From an uncultured Porphyromonadaceae bacterium (GTDB lineage Bacteria > Bacteroidota > Bacteroidia > Bacteroidales > Muribaculaceae), in contig CAMWRH010000003.1 of NCBI GenBank assembly GCA_947176605.1, positions 1 through 64,000 on the forward strand: a DNA stretch of 64,000 nucleotides, given 5' to 3'. Position numbers and translations under genes: made by a program. Position 1 is the first letter of the stretch. Every line of letters starts with the position of its first letter. The notes beneath the pieces are model-generated. The model was not told the DNA's origin. It did not search any database and worked only from the letters and a program-made list of their open reading frames with translations. This document shows positions 26,504 to 36,300 of this stretch, piece by piece.

Positions 26504-27823
26504 ATGGCTCTGAAGAAAAAATCCAAGTCATCGACAGCGGCAACAGCTGCCGGATCCTCTCGCCCCAGACACTCCCGGCGCATGCGCCGGGACTCATCAT
26601 CCCGCATATCGTCGGGCAAACCCTCTTCGGGTCCCGCTAAGCCGGCCCCTCGCCCCACTCCGGCTCCCGCCACTCAGGATGGCGCCCCGGTGTCGCCGGT
26701 CAAGGGATACGCCGACTTCCTCTCCAATCTTGAAAAGGAGCACCGTCTGCGCCGGATCCCCACTTCCGACGGCTCCGGACGCATCGATCTGCTCAGCAAC
26801 GATTATCTCGGACTGGCAGCCGAAGCCCACCTCTATCTTCCTGAATTCCACGAGCGTTTCCCCGATGCCGCTTTCACATCTTCGGCATCCCGGCTCCTCT
26901 CGCGCGCCAACCGATATCATCTGCAGCTCGAACAGTATCTTGAGCAACTCTACGGGCGCCCGGCACTCCTCTTCAATTCCGGTTATCATGCCAACGTCGG
27001 GATCATACAGGCTCTCGCTTTGCCCGGCACCCTTTTTCTGGCCGATAAGCTCGTACACGCATCAATTATCGACGGGCTGCGGCTGAGCGGCGCCGATTTC
27101 AAGCGATTCCCCCATAACGACCCTCGCCGACTACAGCGACTCCTGGCCGATCTCCATGACTCCTATCAGCGCATCATCGTGATTGCGGAGGGTATCTACA
27201 GTATGGACGGCGACATGGCTCCGCTGCGCGAACTGGCCGACCTGAAGTCGAGATATCCGAAGATGATGCTCTATCTCGATGAAGCCCACAGTTTCGGAGT
27301 GCGCGGCCAAAAAGGGCTCGGTCTGGCCGAAGAGCTCGGTCTCACCGACTCCTGCGACCTGATAATCGGTACCCTCGGCAAGGCGGCCGCCTCCGCCGGA
27401 GCCTTCGCCATCACTTCTCCGGTGATGAAGGATTACCTGCTCAACACTACCCGCAGTTTCATCTTCTCTACCGCCATCTCTCCGGCGCAGGCCGCATGGT
27501 CGATTCTGATGATCGAGAAAATCACTCAACTTCACGACCGACGCCTGCACCTGCAGCATCTGTCGCGCCATATGGTGAGCGAATTGTCGCGGCGCCTTAA
27601 TTTCGAATCTCCCGCCACAACACAGATCGTGCCGCTCATCATCGGAGATGCCGCCGAGGCTGTGCTGATGGCCGCCCATATGGCCGCCGGAGGATTCGAT
27701 GCCCTGGCCATACGCCGGCCCACTGTCGCCGCCGGAAGCGAACGCATCCGCTTCTCGCTCAACGCACTGCTCTCCGAAAAGGATATCGACCGACTGATCT
27801 CTCTCATCGGCCGATATCGCTAA
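26504..27823 (+). CDS. bioF: 8-amino-7-oxononanoate synthase
   Basis: This PLP enzyme condenses pimeloyl-ACP with alanine. Of the 439 residues, the first ~65 are a Lys/Ser/Arg/Pro-rich low-complexity extension absent from typical BioF (~385 aa). The catalytic domain follows: LLSNDYLGLA, FNSGYHANVG, LYLDEAHSFGV and the PLP lysine in GTLGKAAASAGAF. An internal start after the extension is possible, but there is no Met near the domain boundary, so the long form is favoured. Confidence 0.92.
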   Translation: MALKKKSKSSTAATAAGSSRPRHSRRMRRDSSSRISSGKPSSGPAKPAPRPTPAPATQDGAPVSPVKGYADFLSNLEKEHRLRRIPTSDGSGRIDLLSNDYLGLAAEAHLYLPEFHERFPDAAFTSSASRLLSRANRYHLQLEQYLEQLYGRPALLFNSGYHANVGIIQALALPGTLFLADKLVHASIIDGLRLSGADFKRFPHNDPRRLQRLLADLHDSYQRIIVIAEGIYSMDGDMAPLRELADLKSRYPKMMLYLDEAHSFGVRGQKGLGLAEELGLTDSCDLIIGTLGKAAASAGAFAITSPVMKDYLLNTTRSFIFSTAISPAQAAWSILMIEKITQLHDRRLHLQHLSRHMVSELSRRLNFESPATTQIVPLIIGDAAEAVLMAAHMAAGGFDALAIRRPTVAAGSERIRFSLNALLSEKDIDRLISLIGRYR

Positions 27824-27853
27824 AAAATTCCGAAATACCTCACCCCACCTGTA

Positions 27854-29263
27854 ATGAAGACCTCCATCATCGCCCGTAATCCCTCCTGCCATCGCCTGAT
27901 AATCATTTTCAGCGGTTGGAGCACATCTCCGGCCCTATACGCCGGAATATTCCCGGAAGGATGGGATGTAATGGTGGTATATGATTATGGCCGCACAGAT
28001 GAGCCTCTCAGCATTCCGCACTATTATTCATCGATTCTGGTCGTGGCATGGTCGCTGGGGGTGGCGGCAGCCGAAGAGGCCCTGCGCCATGAGGCCCACA
28101 GAGTGAGCGGCGCTTTTGCCGTCAACGGCACTCTGGCTCCCGCCCACGACCTCTACGGCATACCCTCGAGGATATACCATGACACGGAAGCAGCCCTGAA
28201 TGAACGCAATCTTCGCCGATTCCGCCATCGGCTTTCGTCATCACGCGATCCATACACGTTCCCCGAAGAGTCGCCCGCTGCCATATCCGAGGCAGAAGCC
28301 ACCGACCCGCAGCTGCTTATCGCCCGACTGAGAACCGAACTGCGGCACCTCGCCCCCCACACCCTTCCGCTATCGGCCGATGAATGCTCTCTACCATGGC
28401 GTAAGGCATACATCGGCTCGTCCGACCTCATCTTCCCGGCCCTGAACCAGAGGCGCGCATGGGAAGCCCATCCGGCCCGACCGCAGATCTGCGAATGGCA
28501 ATGCGGCCACTATATCCCGCTCGACCTTATCATCAGTGATATCCTCCCCGACCATACCCGCATACGCAGTCATTTCGAGGCATCACATCCCACCTATGAT
28601 GAAAATGCCACCGCGCAGACCCGTATCGCAGCCCGTCTGGCAGCGCTGTCGCAAAAGTATATCCCTAACGATACATCGGCATGGCACATGCTTGAGATCG
28701 GCCCAGGCACAGGAAGCCTTACACGCGAGCTGGCCCGACGCATATCCCCGGCCAAGGCCACATTTGTCGACCTCTGTCCGCTCCCGCGGTTCAATATCGC
28801 CTCGCAGGAGCTATACCTCACCACCGACGCCGAGCAGTGGATGACTCATGAACCGGACGCAAAGTACGACCTTATAGCCTCGGCAAGCACGATTCAGTGG
28901 TTTGTCGATCCTCGTGCGTTCTTCGCCAATGCGGCCCGCATGCTCCGGCCCGGAGGAATGCTGTTATGCTCCACATTCGTGGAGGGCAACCTCCACGAAC
29001 TCGATGCCCTGCGCCCCGCACCGATACTATACCGCACCGTGCGCGAACTTAGGGAAATGGCCATGGCTGCCTTCGACGACATACTGATCGAAGAGGAGCA
29101 GATTCCCCTTGATTTCAACTCCCCGCGCGAGGCACTGATGCATCTCAAGCTCACCGGAGTGGCCGGAACGGCCAAAAGCCACATCCGCCATCTCCTCACA
29201 TCGCTGCCTCCTCGTCCGCGCCTCACTTACCACGCATTATATGTAAGAGCCATAAAAAATTGA
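27854..29263 (+). CDS. bioC: BioG-BioC fusion: pimeloyl-ACP methyl ester esterase / malonyl-ACP methyltransferase
   Basis: This is a 469-residue fusion. Residues ~1-215 are a BioG-type alpha/beta hydrolase: IIIFSGWSTSP at the start and nucleophile Ser in VVAWSLGVAAAEE. It removes the methyl cap from pimeloyl-ACP. Residues ~230-469 are BioC, a SAM-dependent methyltransferase that caps malonyl-ACP: motif I is LEIGPGTGSLTREL and the acceptor region is ASTIQWFVDP. One protein therefore opens and closes the masked fatty-acid cycle that makes the pimeloyl chain. Such fusions are known in Bacteroides. It is last in the operon; bioB is not in the window. Confidence 0.92.
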   Translation: MKTSIIARNPSCHRLIIIFSGWSTSPALYAGIFPEGWDVMVVYDYGRTDEPLSIPHYYSSILVVAWSLGVAAAEEALRHEAHRVSGAFAVNGTLAPAHDLYGIPSRIYHDTEAALNERNLRRFRHRLSSSRDPYTFPEESPAAISEAEATDPQLLIARLRTELRHLAPHTLPLSADECSLPWRKAYIGSSDLIFPALNQRRAWEAHPARPQICEWQCGHYIPLDLIISDILPDHTRIRSHFEASHPTYDENATAQTRIAARLAALSQKYIPNDTSAWHMLEIGPGTGSLTRELARRISPAKATFVDLCPLPRFNIASQELYLTTDAEQWMTHEPDAKYDLIASASTIQWFVDPRAFFANAARMLRPGGMLLCSTFVEGNLHELDALRPAPILYRTVRELREMAMAAFDDILIEEEQIPLDFNSPREALMHLKLTGVAGTAKSHIRHLLTSLPPRPRLTYHALYVRAIKN

Positions 29264-29293
29264 ATTATTTTTTCTTGTTTAAGAAATTTTATC

Positions 29294-29301
29294 TATATTT
29301 G
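29294..29301 (+). promoter_or_regulatory. Putative -7 box of secreted protein gene
   Basis: TATATTTG fits TAnnTTTG 63 bp upstream of the start at 29364. The upstream box is only CTTG with a short spacer. Confidence 0.5.
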
Positions 29302-29363
29302 CAGAATCAGACGAATCCTCTTCGTCTGCCTTACCTACACATATCTGACTTAACCACTTTTAT

Positions 29364-30959
29364 ATGAGAAAATTTACCTTATTCTTCTGTTCTACAGCAA
29401 TCGCGATGAATGCGATGGCAGCTATCAGCGACTTGCCTTCCAATCCCAACGCAAGTCTGATCACGAATCCCGCTCCCGGTGTTGAGCCCACTGTGCTTGT
29501 GAAGGCCGGCACAGGTTTCATACGCCTCGACGAGCAGCTCGATGTGCTCCCCGCTGATGGATCGCTGACCAAAATGATCCGCACAGACGATAAAGTATAT
29601 CTTGCCAACATCTTCAGCTGGGCACCCACCGCCGGATGGATCGAAGGCACCGTCGAAGGCTCTAAAGTGACTTTCCAGCTCCCTCAGATAGTGAAGTCGG
29701 AAATGGCCGACATCGAAGGCGTGCTCACTCCGCAGCAGTATTACGCTGTGGCATGCGACATGGTGGTACGTGGCGGCTCGGCCGACATGGTGCCCACTGC
29801 CGAACAGACTTTCGTATTCGACATAGCCGACGACGGCTCGCTCACCCCGGAGAATCCCGAGCTCTTCATGGGCAACTTCCTCTACGACGGACGCGCATGG
29901 GCCTGGAATATGGACGGCGACTTCTATAACGCTCTCAATCTCCAGACCACCACTCCCTCAATGGCGCCGGAGGACCTTACGTTTACTCCGATGGTGCTCA
30001 CCTATCCGCATATCCTCTACGGCGGCACATACGCACGCCCCCTCGAAGTGGCATTCGACGGCAATGACTGCTATATCAAAGGGGCCGCAATCGGCATTTC
30101 CGACCTCCAGGACGCCCTTATCAAGGGGTCGCTTGACGGGAAGGTAGTAAGCTTCGACTCCAACCAATTCCTCGGCAACAGCTGGCTCTTCGGCTTCACA
30201 CAGTATTTCATCGGCGGCGAGACCGGATACGAAGACTCCGCTCAATACGGCCAGGTCCCCGTATTCACCCCCTCCGACGTGATGGAATGGGTATACGATG
30301 ACCAGACCGGCTCGCTGACCTCCGACATGAGCTTCATCATCGTGCCCTCTCCTCAGGACGAGGCCGAGAACCTCTATTATGAGAACATCTATATCGCTCC
30401 ATCCATATATCCCGTAGCCTCCGACACCCCCGTCACCACCCTTATCGCTCCCGAAGTCAACTTCACCCCGGCTTACTACGACATGCCTAATGTGATTGAC
30501 TTCGCCGTAAGCATGGTATCGGCCGACCACCAGATTCTCGATATGGACAAGCTCTATTTCGAAATCTACATGGATCATGAACCCTTTGAGTTTACCCCCT
30601 CTGTCGATCCGAACCTCACTCAGCCCATATCGCGCATCCCTGTAGGCACCACCGACTATTACTGCTTCGTGGCTGCCGAGGAAATCATACAGATGGTGGC
30701 CATCCCGCAGATGAGCTTCACCGACCTCGCCCTGCGTCTCGTATATCTCGGCGACCCGGAGAATCCGGCTTATTCCGACTTCGTATACATGCAGGGAAGC
30801 GGCGTGGACGGCATCAATGCCGAACCCGTAGGCCAGGCTTCATATATCGATCTTCAGGGGCGCCCCCTCTCCGGATCGGCCAATGGCATCTCAATCCGCC
30901 GCACTACCCTCTCCGACGGATCGGTACGCTATGAAAAGGTGATCGGCACCAACCGCTGA
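29364..30959 (+). CDS. Secreted protein of unknown function, 531 aa
   Basis: This protein has a signal peptide (about 1-19, MNAMA-AI). The long beta-rich body has many Gly/Tyr/Pro turns and no catalytic motif I can name. The C-terminal ~45 residues (from about 487) contain YIDLQGRPLSG, then ISIRRTT and DGSVRYEKVI. This resembles the type A C-terminal sorting domain of type IX-secreted proteins and is shared in form with two other genes here (31284 and 45020). It is monocistronic, between its own promoter and the terminator at 31003-31033. Confidence 0.75.
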   Translation: MRKFTLFFCSTAIAMNAMAAISDLPSNPNASLITNPAPGVEPTVLVKAGTGFIRLDEQLDVLPADGSLTKMIRTDDKVYLANIFSWAPTAGWIEGTVEGSKVTFQLPQIVKSEMADIEGVLTPQQYYAVACDMVVRGGSADMVPTAEQTFVFDIADDGSLTPENPELFMGNFLYDGRAWAWNMDGDFYNALNLQTTTPSMAPEDLTFTPMVLTYPHILYGGTYARPLEVAFDGNDCYIKGAAIGISDLQDALIKGSLDGKVVSFDSNQFLGNSWLFGFTQYFIGGETGYEDSAQYGQVPVFTPSDVMEWVYDDQTGSLTSDMSFIIVPSPQDEAENLYYENIYIAPSIYPVASDTPVTTLIAPEVNFTPAYYDMPNVIDFAVSMVSADHQILDMDKLYFEIYMDHEPFEFTPSVDPNLTQPISRIPVGTTDYYCFVAAEEIIQMVAIPQMSFTDLALRLVYLGDPENPAYSDFVYMQGSGVDGINAEPVGQASYIDLQGRPLSGSANGISIRRTTLSDGSVRYEKVIGTNR

Positions 30960-31002
30960 TTACATCCACGTCAGCCCACCGCACGCTGACACGATATGAT
31001 AC

Positions 31003-31040
31003 GCACTCTATCGGCCTATGACCGATAGAGTGCTTTTTTT
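31003..31040 (+). terminator. Terminator after 531-aa secreted protein gene
   Basis: A perfect 12-bp stem (31003-31014 with 31022-31033) is followed by seven T. The rest of the 30960-31283 gap holds only the promoter and leader of the next gene. Confidence 0.88.
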
Positions 31041-31105
31041 GACCTTAATAATCTGTTGACGGCAAAATAATGGGCCAATAAATTTTTTATTAGCAGAATT
31101 TTGCA

Positions 31106-31113
31106 TAACTTTG
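31106..31113 (+). promoter_or_regulatory. Putative -7 box of Omp28-like gene
   Basis: TAACTTTG fits TAnnTTTG and gives a leader of about 165 nt before the start at 31284. The -33 box is not clear. Confidence 0.5.
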
Positions 31114-31283
31114 CTTTTGAGCATCCGATTTGCGCCAACATCTCCCTATGTGCCATGACAATGGGATGGCGTCGCAACCGGATTGCCCGCTCTCTTCCGG
31201 CATTCTACCATGATTATCGACATCGCCCGACGATGATACTGCAACATTCTCTCTGAAGTGTAACAATACCAGACCTAATCATT

Positions 31284-33146
31284 ATGAGAAAATCTACCCT
31301 TCTTGCCTGCGCCATGATGAGCGCGGCATTGGCTCCCGCAGCCGAGCTGGAGTTCTCCTATAATGCCAATGGAACCGAACCTTACTGGTACGGAACCAAC
31401 AAAAAGGAGAACTATGATATAGCCGTAAGAATCGAGAACCCCGGACTCGCCGGATCCCGAATCACCCGCATATCCGTACCCCTCCCCGGAGATCCCGATC
31501 TTTACGGGAGCGCATCGGCATTCCTTACCACCGAGCTCGTATTGGAACGCGTCGACGGCGTGCGTGTCAATGTGCCCGACATATGCTCCGTAAATGCCAC
31601 TATTGCCGACGGAATGCTCACTGCCACTTTCGATGAGCCCTATACACTCACTACCGACCCGATTTATGTCGGTTACTCTTTCGAGATAGCCGAACTTCAG
31701 GAAGTCAACAAGTATCCGATCGCAGTGGTAACCGGCACAAATCCGGAAGCTTTCTGGTTCCACTCCTCCCGCACGCAGATCAAGTGGGCAAGCTATGTGG
31801 ACAAGGCTGATGCCGGGCTGCAGAGCGCCCTGGTGGTGACGCTTGAAGGCGATTTCGATGCCTCCACGGCAGGAATCAGTCTGCCGGAACGCACCGTATT
31901 CCTCTCCAATCAGGAAAATCAATACTCATTCGATGTAATCAACGCCGGTGTCAATGCCATATCAAACGTCGGCTTCTCATGGACTATGGGTGAGCTTTCG
32001 GGCGAAGGTGAATATGAATTCGATCCTCCGGTGCGCAATGCCATTGGCGCCAGTGGCACCGCGTCGTTCACTATCCCGGCAGTGGCCGAAAACGGGAAAG
32101 AGAGTATCTCGGTGACGCTTGACAAAGTGAATGGCACCGCCAATCCCAACCTCAGCGCCTCGGCCAAAGCCCGCGTGGTCTTCACCCCTTCAATCCCCGT
32201 CAACCGCCCGATGGTGGAGGAATACACCGGCCTGTGGTGCGGCAACTGCCCTCGCGGCTATGTGGCCCTCGAATACCTGAAGGAGCATTATGGCGCGGAC
32301 TTTGTGGCTGCCGCATGGCATAATAGCGACCCGATGGCCGTATCTTCCGCATATCCCAATTCAGTGCCGGGATATCCGTTCGCATACGTCAACCGTAAGA
32401 TAGCCCTCGACCCCTCCGAGCTCTACGCCACCTGGCCTGCCATGTACGCTGAGCCTGCCGACATGAGCATCGAATGCTCGGTGGAATTTACCGATGATAC
32501 CCACTCTGCCCTCAAGGCTACGGCCACCGTCACTCCAATCGACGATGATGACACTCTTTATTATATAGGATACATGCTCGTGGCCGACGGTCTGTCAGAT
32601 CCCACATGGATTCAGAGCAACTACTACTATTCTCCCCACATGGCAGCGACTCTGCCCGAGCCCTACGATAAGATGTTCCTCGAAGCCGGTCCCTCTGCCG
32701 CCGGGCTTACCTACAATGATGTGATGGTCAACCGCGAGTATGCCCTGGGTGTCGACGGCTCACTCCCCCGGGAGGGACTGAAGGCATTCACTCCTACATC
32801 GCACAGCGTCACATTCGACATCTCCAACATCCGCACCACCTTCATACGTCCTACCGCTGCCGATCCCGATGCCAACCTTATCCCCGTCAATAAGGATAAG
32901 CTCCGCGTCATAGCCTACGTGGTCCGCACTGACGGATCTGTGGTGAATTCCTGCTCTTCCCTTTATGCCGACGGCACAGGAGTGGATGCAGTGGAAGTGA
33001 TCAATGCCGATGTGGAAGTGGCCCACACCCTATGGCACGACCTTCAGGGCCACGCCGTCAGCACCCCTGCGAAGGGGCAGATCTATGTATGCACACAGAT
33101 CATGAGCGACGGCTCTGTGCGCAGCTCGAAGGTGATGGTGAAGTAA
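31284..33146 (+). CDS. Omp28-related secreted protein with thioredoxin-like domain
   Basis: This 620-residue protein has a signal peptide (about 1-20). A beta-rich N-terminal part follows. A thioredoxin-like Omp28 domain begins near residue 310 with VEEYTGLWCGNCPRGYVAL, which carries the CxxC pair (Cys-Gly-Asn-Cys), and AAWHNSDPMAV follows it. The C-terminal tail (WHDLQGHAVS to KVMVK) is sorting-domain-like. The family is named after a Porphyromonas outer-membrane antigen. The CxxC suggests disulfide chemistry or metal binding outside the cytoplasm, which is inference. Confidence 0.83.
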   Translation: MRKSTLLACAMMSAALAPAAELEFSYNANGTEPYWYGTNKKENYDIAVRIENPGLAGSRITRISVPLPGDPDLYGSASAFLTTELVLERVDGVRVNVPDICSVNATIADGMLTATFDEPYTLTTDPIYVGYSFEIAELQEVNKYPIAVVTGTNPEAFWFHSSRTQIKWASYVDKADAGLQSALVVTLEGDFDASTAGISLPERTVFLSNQENQYSFDVINAGVNAISNVGFSWTMGELSGEGEYEFDPPVRNAIGASGTASFTIPAVAENGKESISVTLDKVNGTANPNLSASAKARVVFTPSIPVNRPMVEEYTGLWCGNCPRGYVALEYLKEHYGADFVAAAWHNSDPMAVSSAYPNSVPGYPFAYVNRKIALDPSELYATWPAMYAEPADMSIECSVEFTDDTHSALKATATVTPIDDDDTLYYIGYMLVADGLSDPTWIQSNYYYSPHMAATLPEPYDKMFLEAGPSAAGLTYNDVMVNREYALGVDGSLPREGLKAFTPTSHSVTFDISNIRTTFIRPTAADPDANLIPVNKDKLRVIAYVVRTDGSVVNSCSSLYADGTGVDAVEVINADVEVAHTLWHDLQGHAVSTPAKGQIYVCTQIMSDGSVRSSKVMVK

Positions 33147-33177
33147 TCCCGCCATCATTCTCCTGACACAGCCATAA

Positions 33178-33207
33178 AGGGCGCTCCGACACATGTCGGA
33201 GCGCCCT
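33178..33207 (+). terminator. Terminator after Omp28-like gene
   Basis: A perfect 13-bp stem (33178-33190 with 33195-33207) with an ACAT loop. The stem is nearly the same sequence as the one at 33323-33352. Confidence 0.75.
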
Positions 33208-33322
33208 TCGTCATTTGCTACCGCTGGCCATCGGCATGCCGCCGGATCATTTTGGCCCTTCGCCATTGGCTGACGCACCGACATCGGCTACCGCCAGATC
33301 ATTTTGGCCACTGTATAAAGAG

Positions 33323-33352
33323 AGGGCGCGCCGACACGAGTCGGAGCGCCCT
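33323..33352 (-). terminator. Terminator after nifJ
   Basis: A 13-bp stem with one mismatch (33323-33335 with 33340-33352) and ACGA loop lies just beyond the nifJ stop. On the minus strand it is followed by CTCTTTATAC. It is nearly identical to the hairpin ~145 bp away that serves the convergent gene. Confidence 0.72.
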
Positions 33353-33379
33353 TCGGCTTATATAGATGTAAGGATTTTA

Positions 33380-36300
33380 TCAGATTTCCTTGCGGAGCTT
33401 GATCTCTTCGGGAGTAAGCTCGGGATCCACGCCCCAGTTCTGGGCGGCCAGACGCTTGTAGTTGTTGTAGCGCCACTTGGCATTGTCCTCGGCTGCCTTG
33501 AAGAGCTCTTCGGCTGCGTCGGGATACATCTTGGCTACCGATGCGAAACGCACCTCGCCCTTGAGGAATCCGGCAAACTTGTCCCACTGCGGCTCTTTGC
33601 TGTCGAGCGAGAAGGGATTGTTGCCCTTGGCCTCCTCATCGGGATTGTAGCGCCAGAGGTGCCAGTAACCGCATTCCACTGCCAGACGCTCCTCTTCCTG
33701 ACTGTGACCCATACCGGCCTTCAGGCCGTGGTTGATACAGGGTGAGTAAGCGATGATCAGCGACGGGCCATCGTATGCCTCGGCCTCGCGGATAGCCTTG
33801 AGGGTCTGGGCATTGTCGGCACCCATTGCCACCTGTGCCACGTATACGTAGCCGTAGGTAGTGGCGATCAGGCCGAGGTCTTTCTTGCGGATACGCTTGC
33901 CGGCAGCGGCGAATTTGGCGATTGCACCGATCGGAGTCGATTTCGACGACTGACCGCCTGTGTTGGAGTATACCTCCGTGTCGAGCACAAGGATATTCAC
34001 GTTCTTGCCTGATGCGATCACGTGGTCAAGACCGCCGAAACCTATATCGTAGCTTGCGCCGTCGCCACCGATAATCCACTGGCTGCGCTTGGTGAGGTAG
34101 TGCTTGAGGTTCTCCACCTGGCTGCAGATGCTGCAGTTGGCGGCGTTGGCCTTGGCCAGTTCGGCCCACTTTTCACCTGCTTCGCGCGACTTGTCGGCAT
34201 CTTCCTTCACGTCGAGCCATGCGGCAGCGGCAGCCTTCACTTCGGGAGTGCAGCAGTCGCATGTCTGGCTCTTGCGGGCCAGATCCTCAAGGCGTGCGCG
34301 CATCTTCTCATAGGCTATGCGCATGCCGAGACCGAACTCGCAGAAGTCCTCGAAGAGGGAGTTGGCCCATGCCGGACCGTGACCCTTCTCGTCGGTGCAG
34401 TAGGGAGTGGAGGGTACCGAACCTGAGTAGATCGATGAGCAGCCTGTGGCGTTGGCCACGATCTCGTGGTCGCCGAAGAGCTGGCTTACGAGCTTCAGAT
34501 AGGGAGTCTCACCGCAACCCGAGCAGGCGCCTGAGAACTCGAAGAGGGGCTTGGCAAACTGGCTGTTCTTCACGTTGAGCTTCACGTCCACCAGGTTCTG
34601 CTTCGATGCCACGTGGCCTTCGCAGTAGTCCCAGTTCTTCTGCTGATCAAGCTGAGATTCGATATGCTTCATGGCCAGGGCCTTTACACCCTTCTTGCCG
34701 GGGCATACGTCGACACAGTTGCCGCAGCCGAGGCAGTCGAGCACGTTGACCTGCTGCACGAAGCGCAGACCCTCGAAGCCCTTGCCGATAGCCGGGATGG
34801 AGTGATCCTCACCGAAGGGTGCGGCTGCCATCTCCTCTGCGTTGAGCAGGAACGGACGGATTGTGGCGTGGGGGCAGACGTAGGCACACTTGTTACACTG
34901 GATACAGTTCTCCGGCATCCATTCCGGTACGAACGCAGCCACACCGCGCTTCTCGTAGGCGGCTGTGCCCTGGGGCCATGTGCCGTCGGCACGGTCGGCG
35001 AATGCGCTCACGGGGAGCAGGTGGCCGTCCTGTGAGTTGATGGGCTTCACCACGTTGGTGATGAATGCGGGAGCATCGCTTGCAGCGGGTGCCTCGTCGG
35101 GAAGCTCGGCCCATGCGGGATCTACGTCGAGCTTGTGGTATTCCGAACCGCGGTCAACCGCAGCATAGTTCATGTTGACGATGTTCTCACCCTTCTTGCC
35201 GTAGCTCTTGACGATGAATTTCTTCATCTGCTCTACTGCGAGATCCACGGGGATAACCTCCGTGATGCGGAAGAATGCGCTCTGCAGGATGGTGTTGGTG
35301 CGGTTGCCCAGACCGATTTCCTGCGCGATCTTCGATGCATTCATGTAGTAGAAGGTCACGTTATTCTTGGCAAGATGCTTCTTGACGCGCACGGGGAGGT
35401 TCTTGGCAAGTTCCTCACCTTCCCATACGGTGTTGAGCAGGAATGTGCCGCCGGGCTGCAGGCCGCGTGTCACATCGTACATGTTCAGGTAAGCCTGCAC
35501 ATGGCATGCCACGAAGTTGGGGGTGTTGACGAAGTATGTCGAGCGGATGGGCTCGTCGCCGAAGCGGAGGTGCGAGCAGGTGAAGCCGCCGGATTTCTTG
35601 GAGTCATACTCGAAGTATGCCTGACAGTATTTGTCGGTGTTCTCGCCGATGATCTTCACGGAGTTCTTGTTGGCGCCCACTGTGCCGTCGGCACCGAGGC
35701 CATAGAACTTGGCTGCGAAGATGCTCTTGCCGCCGAGGTGCATCTCGGGGAGCTGGGGGAGGGAGTGGAATGTCACGTCGTCGACGATGCCGATCGTGAA
35801 GTGGTTCTTGGGCTCGGGAAGCTCAAGGTTCTCGTATACGGAGAGAATCTGGGCGGGAGTGGTATCCTTTGAGCTCAGACCGTAGCGGCCGCCGATGATG
35901 AGCGGGGCCTTCTCCATGCCGTAGAACACGTCCTTGACGTCAAGGTAGAGGGGCTCGCCGTTGGCGCCGGGCTCTTTCGTGCGGTCGAGCACTGCGATGC
36001 GCTTCGCCGTCTTGGGCACGGCAGCGAGGAAATGCTTGGCGGAGAAGGGGCGATAGAGGTGCACGCTTACCAGACCTACCTTCTTGCCCTGGGCCATGAG
36101 GTAGTCGATTGTCTCCTGAATAGCCTGTGTCACGGAGCCCATGGCGATGATCACGTTCTCTGCCTCGGGGTCGCCGTAGTAGTCAAACAGACCGTATTTG
36201 CGGCCGGTGATCTTGCTTACTTCGTTGAGGTATTCCTCTACGATGGCGGGCACTGCCTCGTAGTATTTGTTGCAGGCCTCGCGGTGCTGGAAGAATACGT

